Shown: in pieces, positions 9,276 through 16,894 of the stretch
Layout: every line of letters begins with the position of its first letter
Numbering within the stretch: the stretch's first letter is position 1
Origin: Oscillatoriales cyanobacterium PMM_0008
GTDB taxonomy: Bacteria > Cyanobacteriota > Cyanobacteriia > Cyanobacteriales > Aerosakkonemataceae
Assembly: GCA_949128025.1 (NCBI GenBank)
Contig: CASBRD010000071.1
Coordinates: 1-57,844 of the forward strand
Direction of reading: 5' to 3'
DNA: 57,844 nt
The notes under the pieces: generated by a model
Told to the model about the DNA's origin: nothing
Databases searched by the model: none
What the model saw: only the letters and a program-made list of their open reading frames with translations
Translations under genes and position numbers: made by a program

Positions 9276-9830
9276 TTAGAGCGTTAACCAACTAAAAACC
9301 TGCTCAACCCTCAGATCTAACGCAATCCCGCTAAGAATAGGTAACTGAGCCGTTCCTCTGAGCAATTGCACCCTTTGTTCGGGAAACACAACTAGAATAG
9401 TCTCCTCTTCTGGATCGATTAACCAGCCTAACTCTGTGCCATGCTGGGAGCAGTGGAGCAGCTTGCTCAATACTTTCGTTTGACTCTGATCGGGGGATAA
9501 GATTTCAATTGACCAATCGGGATGAATCTCGAAACGATTGGCAATCCTTCCAGAAGGACGAACCGGAATTCTTTCCCACCGAAACACCACAACATCTGGA
9601 ACAATCGAGTCTCCCCCAAACGTACAGCGTAGCTCTGGGAATGCGATCGCAATTTTCTGCGGTTCGGCGACTTCGTTAACAACCGCGCAAAATTTAAACT
9701 GCAATCGGCTATGCTCTCCTTGTGGCATAGGTTTTTGAACGCTCTCTCTGTTGATAAACTCAGATGCGGGTTTAGTTTCTGGGAGTTTTAAGAACTCTTC
9801 CAGAGTTAGGGGTTGCGTGGCTATACTCAT
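9276..9830 (-). CDS. Uma2 family (DUF820) PD-(D/E)xK nuclease-like protein
   Basis: 184 residues, ATG 9830. Typical Uma2 layout: N-terminal LTLEEFLKLPE, then PDVVVF with the first acidic residue, then WSIEILSPDQS and LGWLIDPEEETI. The family has a restriction-endonuclease-like fold and is strongly amplified in cyanobacteria, but its biological role is unresolved. It stands alone after tRNA-His. The usual lysine-bearing part looks weak, so activity is uncertain. Confidence 0.82.
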   Translation of the reverse strand: MSIATQPLTLEEFLKLPETKPASEFINRESVQKPMPQGEHSRLQFKFCAVVNEVAEPQKIAIAFPELRCTFGGDSIVPDVVVFRWERIPVRPSGRIANRFEIHPDWSIEILSPDQSQTKVLSKLLHCSQHGTELGWLIDPEEETILVVFPEQRVQLLRGTAQLPILSGIALDLRVEQVFSWLTL

Positions 9831-9994
9831 CTTCTCACTCAGTAGATCGCCATTCCCCCCTTCTAAGAGGGGATCGTTCCTGTAATAGTTTCTCCAATTC
9901 TCGCACTTCCTCCTAAGAAAAAAATATGTAGGGGCACGGCGTCTGAGATATTTTGGGTAGAGGAATAAGGTTAATTAGCTGTGCTACTACACAA

Positions 9995-10678
9995 CTATAT
10001 TCCTGCGTACCCCCCGGAAAAGCTCGATCGCATAGTCTGATGCACTGGAATTTCGATCGCAAACTCTGCGCCTTGACCCGGTGAAGAACAACACCTTAGT
10101 TGTCCGTGATGTTTTTGCACGACGATTTGATAACTAATCGATAATCCCAATCCCATACCGCTCCCCACCGGCTTTGTGGTAAAAAATGGGTCAAATAAAC
10201 GCGATCGGGCTGACTCTGAAATGCCTGGGCCATTATCTGCAATCCGAATTCTGACAGTATCCAAGTTTGTCAGTTCCGTACTAATCCTAATCCAGGGTTT
10301 AGGGTCTTTGGTGTCAGGTGTCAACGGGGTATATTCCCCACACCCAAGTTCTAAGGCGTCGATCGCATTATTGAACAAATTCATGAAAACCTGGTTTATC
10401 TGACTTACATAACAAGCTATTAAAGGTAGTTTTCCGTAATCTTTGATTACTTCGATAGCAGGACGACTTTCTGTTTGCTTAAGTCTATGCTGCAACATCA
10501 GGATTGTGCTATCGATACCTTCATGGATGTTGACTAGCTTCACTTCAGCTTCGTCAAGCCTAGAGAAGTTGCGTAAAGAAACTACGAGCTGTTGGATGCG
10601 ATCGGCTCCTCTGTGCATTGCACCCATGATGTTTTGTGCGTCCTCCAGTAAAAAATTTAAGTCTATATCATTAATCAT
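9995..10678 (-). CDS. Histidine kinase C-terminal part (dimerisation remainder and ATPase), downstream of an in-frame stop
   Basis: 227 codons from ATG 10678. It contains the rest of a HisKA-type helix pair (RADRIQQLVVSLRNFSRLDEAE, shown only in part by its LRNFSRLDEAE signature) and a full HATPase_c with N box (QVFMNLFNNAIDAL), DNGPGIS (G1), the F box region RLFDPFFTTKPVGSGMGLGL and G2. It lacks the phosphoacceptor His, which is in the upstream ORF. The 10 codons between TAA 10711-10709 and this ATG (FPNPTPKIKE) are in the same frame and fit the family. The two ORFs are therefore one gene broken by a single stop. The AAGGA before this ATG is too close to be a good ribosome site. Confidence 0.8.
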   Translation of the reverse strand: MINDIDLNFLLEDAQNIMGAMHRGADRIQQLVVSLRNFSRLDEAEVKLVNIHEGIDSTILMLQHRLKQTESRPAIEVIKDYGKLPLIACYVSQINQVFMNLFNNAIDALELGCGEYTPLTPDTKDPKPWIRISTELTNLDTVRIRIADNGPGISESARSRLFDPFFTTKPVGSGMGLGLSISYQIVVQKHHGQLRCCSSPGQGAEFAIEIPVHQTMRSSFSGGYAGI

Positions 10679-10708
10679 TTCCTTAATTTTTGGTGTAGGA
10701 TTTGGAAA

Positions 10709-11329
10709 TTATTCTTGGTAAACTTCGATCAGATTCACCAAATCTTCAATATATTGACTGGCATAAGTGAGATTGCCATAAATAAAATTAATAGGATTGT
10801 TGATTTCATGGGCAATTCCTGCTACCAACTGCCCCATTGCCACCATTTTTTCATTTTGGATGAGTTGGACTTGAGCGCTCTTTAGTTCGCTGAGAGTCTG
10901 TTCCAGCAAGATATTTTTTTCCTGAAGTTTGATTTGTAGCGATCGCACTTTAATCTGATTTCCAATTCGCGATAAAACTTCCGCCAATTGAAAAGGTTTA
11001 GTAATATAGTCAACTCCCCCAACATCAAAAGCCTTTACTTTATCTAAAGCATCATTAAGGGCGCTAATAAAAATCACCGGAACCCCGCGAGTTTTGTCAT
11101 CGGCTTTCAGCTTTTGGCAAACTTGATAGCCATCCATCCCAGGCATCATCACATCTAGTAAAATTAGATCTGGTAAGAGTGTTTTACACGCAGTTAAAGC
11201 CATCTGACCATTTAAGGCTTTGCGAACTGTGTACCCCTGTTCGCTCAGCAGGGCCGACAAAAGACGTAAGTTATCAGGTGTATCATCGACCACCAAAATG
11301 TTTTCTTTGGAAGTATGATTGGGATTCAT
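10709..11329 (-). CDS. Response regulator receiver fused to start of a histidine kinase (upstream half of split gene)
   Basis: 206 codons from ATG 11329. Residues ~10-125 form a REC domain ([14 protein letters not shown]; phospho-acceptor Asp in [13 protein letters not shown] near 125). A coiled linker ([19 protein letters not shown]) follows, then the HisKA H box [18 protein letters not shown]. The frame then ends at TAA (10709-10711) after IEVYQE. Intact cyanobacterial relatives run straight on into an ATPase domain. As a protein this half has both phosphorylation sites but no ATP-binding domain. It could be a pseudogene, a sequencing error, or a split pair working in trans. Confidence 0.8.
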   Translation of the reverse strand: MNPNHTSKENILVVDDTPDNLRLLSALLSEQGYTVRKALNGQMALTACKTLLPDLILLDVMMPGMDGYQVCQKLKADDKTRGVPVIFISALNDALDKVKAFDVGGVDYITKPFQLAEVLSRIGNQIKVRSLQIKLQEKNILLEQTLSELKSAQVQLIQNEKMVAMGQLVAGIAHEINNPINFIYGNLTYASQYIEDLVNLIEVYQE

Positions 11330-11374
11330 GTTGCCGATCTGATTGGTAATATATACTTAACCTCTCATTCAAAG

Positions 11375-12154
11375 TTAAAACTGACGCCGCGAGAAAACGA
11401 GAATAGCGATCGCTAACAACAGGACAATATAAACCAATCCATAGATAAGATTTATCAGCAGCACTCCTGGATGAGGGAGTAGTTGTATACCATAAACTGC
11501 CTCATTTTTCAAATCGAGTCGTGATAAATCTGGCAATACTAGATAAATTGCTCGCGTCAAACTCTCAATACTGGGGTTTTTGGATATTTGACCCAACTTG
11601 ACTATATCTGGACTCAGGTGTCCCATCAAATAGATTGCCAAGGTGAGGAAAGTGGCTAGTAGCGAACTGGTAAATACACCAAATAGAATTGCTACAGCGG
11701 TGAGTAAAGACAATTCGACGAACAGGTAGAAAACTGCTATTAAGATGCTCCAAAAAGGGAAAGAAATACCATTGAGAAGCAGAACTACCACATAAGTTAC
11801 TGTCATCGAACCCAGCAGTGCTGCCAGTACTGCCGATAATCCCAGATGTTTGCCAATAATGAATTCTGCGCGACTGACTGGCTTAGCCATTAATACTAGC
11901 ACTGTCCGATTTTCAATCTCTTTGTTCACCAGTCCGGTGCCGACAAATATAACGACGATTAAGCCAAATAAACCAATGCCTGCCAAACCTAGATCGAGAG
12001 TAATTTTGTCTTCTGTGCTGGCGGCTACTTGGGGTAATAGCGCCGCCGCAGCAACAAACAAAATGGCAAATAAGCCAACTAAATACAGGACGCGATCGCG
12101 AATTACTTCCCTAAACAGATGAGTCGCAATGACTAATATTCTACCCAGACTCAT
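11375..12154 (-). CDS. fraE: FraE: ABC-2 type permease of the filament-integrity operon
   Basis: A 259-residue integral membrane protein with about six membrane spans (e.g. YLVGLFAILFVAAAALL, LGLAGIGLFGLIVVIFVGT) and the ABC-2 permease signature around GTGLVNKEIENRTVLVLMAKP. It is third in an operon after the FraC- and FraD-like genes, matching the fraC-fraD-fraE order known from Anabaena, where FraE is needed for filament maturation. No ATPase gene is adjacent, so the nucleotide-binding partner must be encoded elsewhere. Start ATG 12154. Confidence 0.85.
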   Translation of the reverse strand: MSLGRILVIATHLFREVIRDRVLYLVGLFAILFVAAAALLPQVAASTEDKITLDLGLAGIGLFGLIVVIFVGTGLVNKEIENRTVLVLMAKPVSRAEFIIGKHLGLSAVLAALLGSMTVTYVVVLLLNGISFPFWSILIAVFYLFVELSLLTAVAILFGVFTSSLLATFLTLAIYLMGHLSPDIVKLGQISKNPSIESLTRAIYLVLPDLSRLDLKNEAVYGIQLLPHPGVLLINLIYGLVYIVLLLAIAILVFSRRQF

Positions 12155-12195
12155 ATCAATTTTAGATTTTCGGTTTTATGTTTAAAATTATATTA

Positions 12196-13281
12196 CTATG
12201 GCTTTGCGATTTTAGGCTGCCCGTTTATGCGATCGCTTACCGGCCCGCATTGTACCTGACTCAGAGTCACAGACGACGGCGCTGCTAACTCTGCTGGTGT
12301 ACTTGCAGCAGTTGCGGGAAAACCTCCGCGCCTAACAAAACGAGATTTTGTGCTTCTGATATCCTTCCGTTGCTCACGGAACGTGGTACGCAGCCTTTCT
12401 GGTCGGGTAGGCGCAAGTCTGCTAACTGGGATAATCTTACAGGATTTCTTCAGATGATACCCATCAGGCATAGAACCCAGACCTTGCCACTTGACTAACA
12501 ATTCTAGATTATAGCCTGAATTGCTTGGTAAAAACACCTCCCCAAATTTCCACATAGCATTTTCTTCAACACTAGGAAGTTGTTTCTTAGCTTGTTCTCC
12601 CAGTATTTGGATATTTTTAGAAGCATTTATTCGCCATTTTTCTACTTCAGACCAAGGTTTTTCATTTATCTGAGTTTTCAGTAGTGACTCCATTGAGTTT
12701 AAAATTACTGCGCCTCTTGAATTTGCCTTAGATAAAACTTCTATTTTTACTACAAAAGTACTTTTACTAAAATCATCCGCCAGTAAACTTGGATAACGCT
12801 GTAACCAATTTTGAATAAAGAAGTTAAATTGCAACCAACAACTAATGAGGACGTGACTTAAAAACAAAATTAACAGTTTTTGACAAACTCGCGGTGGCGG
12901 AATTTTAAATTTTGCTCCAGGTTGTACAAATTCACGCATAACCGCGATCGCTCCTGACGCTGTTGGCCAAATTACTAAAGCAATCGAAGGTATTTGATTG
13001 CTTAAACTACCAAACATAAAAATACATATCAATCCGCCTGGTAGCCAGGAACTTATAGAAATGCCACTAACCATGAGAGGGTTTTCTACCGCGAACCAAA
13101 CAGTGCCTATAATTAAAAATAGCCAACTCAAAAAAGCCAGGATATTTTTTAATTCTCCCACCGCAAATAAGGCTATTACCCAAATCAAAAAGCTAATTAT
13201 AATTCCGGTTTTCCACGCAAAGAATTGAGGTGGTTTGACTATTTTTATAATGAACGTTAAAAAATTGATTATTTTTTTCAT
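12196..13281 (-). CDS. fraD: FraD: septal-junction (DUF5357-like) membrane protein
   Basis: 361 residues. About five N-terminal membrane spans occupy residues ~25-160, followed by a periplasmic part (WLQRYPSLLADDF and beyond) with helices. This is the layout of FraD, a septal-junction component that lets filament cells exchange metabolites. ATG 13281 is preceded by GGAGG about 14 bases upstream and lies 18 bases after the fraC stop. The last ~65 residues are odd: an Arg-rich run (FREQRKDIRSTKSRFVRRGG) then an Ala/Ser/Pro stretch, unlike the rest. This may be a repeat-derived insertion before the genuine C-terminus (CGPVSDRINGQP). Identification rests on topology, motifs and operon order. Confidence 0.8.
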   Translation of the reverse strand: MKKIINFLTFIIKIVKPPQFFAWKTGIIISFLIWVIALFAVGELKNILAFLSWLFLIIGTVWFAVENPLMVSGISISSWLPGGLICIFMFGSLSNQIPSIALVIWPTASGAIAVMREFVQPGAKFKIPPPRVCQKLLILFLSHVLISCWLQFNFFIQNWLQRYPSLLADDFSKSTFVVKIEVLSKANSRGAVILNSMESLLKTQINEKPWSEVEKWRINASKNIQILGEQAKKQLPSVEENAMWKFGEVFLPSNSGYNLELLVKWQGLGSMPDGYHLKKSCKIIPVSRLAPTRPERLRTTFREQRKDIRSTKSRFVRRGGFPATAASTPAELAAPSSVTLSQVQCGPVSDRINGQPKIAKP

Positions 13282-13299
13282 GATCGCACCGCTAACCTC

Positions 13300-13860
13300 C
13301 TATATCTTTTGGATTAAAAAAGAAACAATTAATATTAATGTTTGACTATAAACATTAGCTATAAAAAGGCTTTTTGATTTGTTGCGCTCAAGATAATGGT
13401 CAATATTTTCTCGTCTAACAGATTTTTTTTCCCCAGAGTCAGACTGAGAGATAATTTGTCCGTTAAATTGAGCATCTTTACTGATTGACTTTAAATTCAT
13501 TAAAAGCTCTAGGGCTATAAATTCAATCACAAGAATTAATAAAAATATCAATAAAGTGAATAAACCTAAATCAAAAAATATTATAACTAAGGGTAAGCCT
13601 GATTTTGTAGCGAAATGACCGAACAGAATAAAATTTATCAATTGTTTTTGCCAATCTAATGGAAGTAAGGGGTGAAGGAAAAAGAAGATTAACCAACCTA
13701 ATATGGTAGAAAGTAAGTTAAGAGATGCTGCATACTGTATGCTAACTCTACGGGTAAGAATCATTTTTTGTTGGATAATGAATGCTTCTACAGAGATCGC
13801 TATCAGCAAAAATAAAAGTTGGAACATAACTGCCCGCAAAGGCAACACAGTTACCAGCAT
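13300..13860 (-). CDS. fraC: FraC: filament integrity protein
   Basis: 186 residues, ATG 13860. Three hydrophobic spans are visible (VMFQLLFLLIAISVEAFII; LNLLSTILGWLIFFFL; LVIIFFDLGLFTLLIFLLIL), then a polar region and a hydrophobic C-terminal end. Size, topology and first place in the fraC-fraD-fraE order fit Anabaena FraC, which localises to septa and is required for filament integrity and intercellular transfer. The three genes run in one direction with small gaps, so they are probably one transcript. Confidence 0.83.
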   Translation of the reverse strand: MLVTVLPLRAVMFQLLFLLIAISVEAFIIQQKMILTRRVSIQYAASLNLLSTILGWLIFFFLHPLLPLDWQKQLINFILFGHFATKSGLPLVIIFFDLGLFTLLIFLLILVIEFIALELLMNLKSISKDAQFNGQIISQSDSGEKKSVRRENIDHYLERNKSKSLFIANVYSQTLILIVSFLIQKI

Positions 13861-13987
13861 AAATGCTCCTTGAAAGAAAAAGTATTTGGGGATATTTCAA
13901 ATTTTAGATGGTAAATTGAATAAATCTAAAATCTAAAATTGTTTGGACTATCATTTTCACGGAATCAATGACATCATTATCTATATA

Positions 13988-14086
13988 GTACTTCAAGTTG
14001 CTAGTTAGGTACGTTGTTGCGCTAAAGCGCAACAACGTACCTGGTGCAAAAGCCTTAATAATATAACTAGCAACTTACTTTAGTAC
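13988..14086. repeat. Nested palindromic repeat (MITE-like, ~99 bp)
   Basis: The outer arms share AAGTTGCTAGTTA and its complement with GTACT at both extremities. The inner hairpin has perfect 17-base arms (AGGTACGTTGTTGCGCT at 14007-14023 and complement at 14026-14042) with a 2-base loop. A second copy of the inner palindrome lies at 43717-43748, and a CTAGCAACTTAC end-like motif occurs at ~16818. No coding capacity. It sits between fraC and the divergent CobA-like gene. Confidence 0.75.
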
Positions 14087-14116
14087 TTATTCACCATAGC
14101 CTCGACTACTGAAAAT

Positions 14117-15250
14117 ATGACTAGAACCGGAATAGGCATTCGCACGGCTCAGATGCGTTCGGAACGCATCGTCGGACAAATCCACGTCTACGATGGCGTA
14201 GGTAAAGGAAAATCCAGAGCAGCTTTGGGGGTGGTTTTGCGATCGATCGGGCTAGGTATTAATGCAAAAACACACAATAGAGTGTTGCTGCTGCGTTTTC
14301 TCAAAGGCCCAGGACGGACATACGATGAAGATGGAGCGATCGCAGCGTTACAGCAAGGCTTTCCCCATTTAATAGACCAAGTTCGCACAGGGAGAGCCGA
14401 ATTTTTCGGGCCAGATGAAATTGTACGCTTTGACAGACTAGAAGCGCAACGAGGTTGGGACGTAGCAAAAGGTGCGATCGCATCCGGCTTGTATTCAGTC
14501 ATCGTTTTAGACGAACTCAATCCACTGCTAGACTTAGGCTTGCTACCAGTCGATGAAGTTATCCATACCCTAAAGCATAAACCAGAGCATTTGGAAATCA
14601 TAGCCACAGGTAGAGCCGCACCGCCAGCACTCCTAGATATCGCAGATTTGCATTCGGAAATGAAGCCCCACTACCACCCGATCGCCATAGAACAAGGAAT
14701 CGAGGGTATAGAAATTTATACTGGTGCAGGTAAAGGAAAATCTACAAGTGCCTTGGGCAAAGCCTTACAGGCGATCGGCAGAGGCATTAGTCAGGATCGA
14801 TCGCACCGCGTTTTAATCTTACAATGGCTTAAAGGTGGCTCTGGCTATACAGAAGACGCTGCGATCGCCGCCTTGCAGCAAAGCTACCCTAATTTAGTCG
14901 ATCATCAACGGTGTGGAGGAGATGCGATCGTTTGGCGCGGACAACAGCGAGAGATAGACTATGTAGAAGCAGAACGAGGCTGGGAAATAGCCAGAGCTGC
15001 GATCGCCTCCGGTCTATACAAAACTATCATTCTCGACGAACTAAATCCCACCGTTGACTTAGAACTGCTACCGCAAGAACCGATCGTACAAGCCCTCCTA
15101 CGCAAACCTCACGATACCGAAATAATTATCACAGGTCGATGCCTCAATACACCTGCTTATTTCGACCTCGCCAGCGTTCACTCCGAAATGATTTGCCACA
15201 AGCACTATGCCGATAAAGGCGTAGAACTCAAACGAGGAGTAGATTTTTAA
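14117..15250 (+). CDS. Tandem-duplicated cob(I)yrinic acid a,c-diamide adenosyltransferase (CobA/BtuR/CobO type) protein
   Basis: 377 residues made of two homologous halves (~19-190 and ~192-377). Each half has a BtuR-type P loop (GVGKGKS at 27-33; GAGKGKS near 204) with the unusual GKGK pattern, a VLLLRFLKG / VLILQWLKG strand, the ERGWE-like helix (QRGWDVAKGAIASGLY; ERGWEIARAAIASGLY) and a VLDELNP / ILDELNP Walker-B strand. The family adenosylates corrinoids using ATP. Normal members have one such domain of ~190 residues, so this is an internal duplication or fusion. The first P loop is less canonical (KSRAALG rather than KST). Both halves keep the DEL acidic residues. Confidence 0.85.
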   Translation: MTRTGIGIRTAQMRSERIVGQIHVYDGVGKGKSRAALGVVLRSIGLGINAKTHNRVLLLRFLKGPGRTYDEDGAIAALQQGFPHLIDQVRTGRAEFFGPDEIVRFDRLEAQRGWDVAKGAIASGLYSVIVLDELNPLLDLGLLPVDEVIHTLKHKPEHLEIIATGRAAPPALLDIADLHSEMKPHYHPIAIEQGIEGIEIYTGAGKGKSTSALGKALQAIGRGISQDRSHRVLILQWLKGGSGYTEDAAIAALQQSYPNLVDHQRCGGDAIVWRGQQREIDYVEAERGWEIARAAIASGLYKTIILDELNPTVDLELLPQEPIVQALLRKPHDTEIIITGRCLNTPAYFDLASVHSEMICHKHYADKGVELKRGVDF

Positions 15251-15336
15251 TTAGTTTTGCCCAGGACATTTAATGAAATTCTTGTGGGATGGGCATTTTG
15301 CCCGTCCCTAACTACAATTTAGATGCGTGAGAGCTT

Positions 15337-15466
15337 ATCATGTCCGGTAGCATCGGTTGTCTAAAAAATTCCCCCTCTTATCTGCGTTCATCTGCGTTCA
15401 TCTGTCTTCATCTGCGGTTAAATCTAACCAATGATTCCTTACAATGCCGATGTAACCGGACATGAT
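15337..15466. mobile_element. MITE-like element, copy B (~130 bp, inverted relative to copy A)
   Basis: Terminal inverted repeats are ATCATGTCCGGTAGCATCGG at 15337-15356 and the complement of ATCATGTCCGGTTACATCGG at 15447-15466, differing at two positions. The core repeats the CATCTGCGTT units and AACCAATGATTCC of copy A in reverse orientation, with a few extra bases (..AAAAAATTCCCC..). It is the less damaged copy and gives the cleanest ends. Confidence 0.8.
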
Positions 15467-15522
15467 ATGACAGGCCAAAACCCGGTTTCTAAAAAAGTGC
15501 AATATCTGATTTTTGCATAAAA

Positions 15523-15550
15523 AAATACCTGGCAGTATAGCCAGGTATTT
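15523..15550 (-). terminator. Rho-independent-like terminator of the PEP-CTERM gene
   Basis: AAATACCTGGC and GCCAGGTATTT form a perfect 11-base stem with a 6-base loop, and the stem ends in T-rich sequence on the minus strand. It lies 65 bases past the end of the gene at 15615-16463. Confidence 0.75.
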
Positions 15551-15614
15551 CCTATCTAGTTCCGGGGAAATCAATAATTTGTATTTGCGTAGCCTGCTTT
15601 AGGCAGATGGCGAC

Positions 15615-16463
15615 CTAAATGCAAACGTCTCCACTGTTGTTGGGTACAGTTTCTAACCTCAACTTTGCATTTTGTTGGCGTTGCCGTTTCAACATTAAAC
15701 CGATACCGCACAAGCCAAATACTAACAGACCGCTCACCGTCCCTGGTTCGGGAACCTTCGTCGGCTCAACGGATTCTACCATAACCACCAAGTCATTAAA
15801 ATCGCTGTCGGAATTACCACCTACACGCAACAAATCCTCAAAAGCGATGATAAACTCATTATCTGTAAATGTCCCCGCACTCTTACCGGGAATCTGAAGT
15901 TTAGTCTGGTTGTTGCCCTGATAAATCACAGCCTGTTGAGAGCTGTTGTTGTTGCGGCCATTCTCAGTATAGAAAACTTGGCCGTCTTGTCTTTCTAAGT
16001 AAAAACCGAAAACGTTGCCAAAGTCCTCATAGTCTGCCGAAGTAAGGTTTCCCGTGTAACCTGGTAAAAAACCCTTGGTGATCACCGAGAGGTCACCGTC
16101 GTTGTAGCTCACCAAAGCTTGATCCGACACATCATTAGCACCGCTAAAAAGTTGAGCTTTGACGCCGCTGGAATTGTATATCCCGAACTTATTAGTGGAG
16201 GCAAAACCTGCAATCTCGAACATGAAGGTGGCTACAGAGCCGCCGCTGGCAGTGTTCGTGAACAGATTGTAACCTGTTTGACCTCCTACTGTATCGATTT
16301 GTGGCCCAAATGTAGTGATCGCGTTCAACTGCTCTTGGAGCGATTTACCTGGCCCATCCGAAGAAGTCCCGAAACTAACGGCTCCCACTGAAGCGGCGGA
16401 AGAGATCGTTGCCCCCAAAGCGATACAAGCTACCGCTGCTGTCTGAGTCAAGAATTTTTTCAT
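15615..16463 (-). CDS. PEP-CTERM sorting-domain exported protein with DUF4114-like domain
   Basis: 282 residues from ATG 16463. An upstream in-frame start at 16499 would add 12 residues, but AGAGGAAG sits 4 bases before 16463 and the signal peptide begins MKKFLTQTAAVACIALG. The mature part carries a DUF4114-type segment (FIIAFEDLL....SDSDFNDLVVMVE) with acidic residues suited to Ca binding. The C-terminus is a PEP-CTERM signal: VPEPG, a hydrophobic helix (GLLVFGLCGIGLML) and a basic tail (KRQRQ). It is probably exported and processed by an exosortase system encoded elsewhere, as a surface or matrix protein. Confidence 0.88.
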   Translation of the reverse strand: MKKFLTQTAAVACIALGATISSAASVGAVSFGTSSDGPGKSLQEQLNAITTFGPQIDTVGGQTGYNLFTNTASGGSVATFMFEIAGFASTNKFGIYNSSGVKAQLFSGANDVSDQALVSYNDGDLSVITKGFLPGYTGNLTSADYEDFGNVFGFYLERQDGQVFYTENGRNNNSSQQAVIYQGNNQTKLQIPGKSAGTFTDNEFIIAFEDLLRVGGNSDSDFNDLVVMVESVEPTKVPEPGTVSGLLVFGLCGIGLMLKRQRQQNAKLRLETVPNNSGDVCI

Positions 16464-16894
16464 AACTTCCTCTGGTTTTTTAAACGAAATTTGGAACATG
16501 GCGATCGCACTTATTCGGATTCGGCAAACCCCATCACCGTAGATCCCACATCAGTAAAATCAAGTGCTTTAACTAAGAATCAAAACGAAATCCACCTTTT
16601 TCGGAGCGAACACTGAGATTATACGGAAAGTTTGACCATATATTTGTAAGTCAAAAACTGTTATTTTCTACGTCTTTATGCGTATATCTGGTTCGCTCTC
16701 CCCTATTTAGATTAACCTAACCGTATCAATACTAGCACTACTTTAGCGATCGACTTTACCAACGCTTTAATTAAATAGCGATATTTCCTAGCTTTTGTAA
16801 AGCCTTGATAAAGTAGGCTAGCAACTTACGTAAGTAAGGTAAACACTGATACAGAGTGTTATTAAAAAAATCCTACGTAATATTACTCGGCAGG
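16464..16894. other. Intergenic region, probable promoters, no gene seen
   Basis: About 430 bases upstream of the PEP-CTERM gene and downstream of the ClC gene. It contains AT-rich sequence, a CTAGCAACTTACGTAAG motif shared with the repeat at 13988-14086, and a weak AACACT/AGTGTT hairpin near 16844-16862 that could end the ClC transcript. No small ORF is convincing. Confidence 0.4.

Larger units (their letters stand above)
15251..15614. other. Intergenic region with hairpins, MITE copy B and a terminator
   Basis: No gene seen. From left: a GGGATGGGCA/TGCCCGTCCC hairpin at about 15284-15306, the MITE copy at 15337-15466, a half copy of the AAACCCGGTTTC repeat near 15478, and the terminator at 15523-15550. 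Confidence 0.6.

Noticed and set aside
14188-14607. 139-codon minus-strand ORF opposite the CobA-like gene
   Set aside because: Low-complexity Ser/Pro-rich shadow of the plus-strand gene; no start signal or family.
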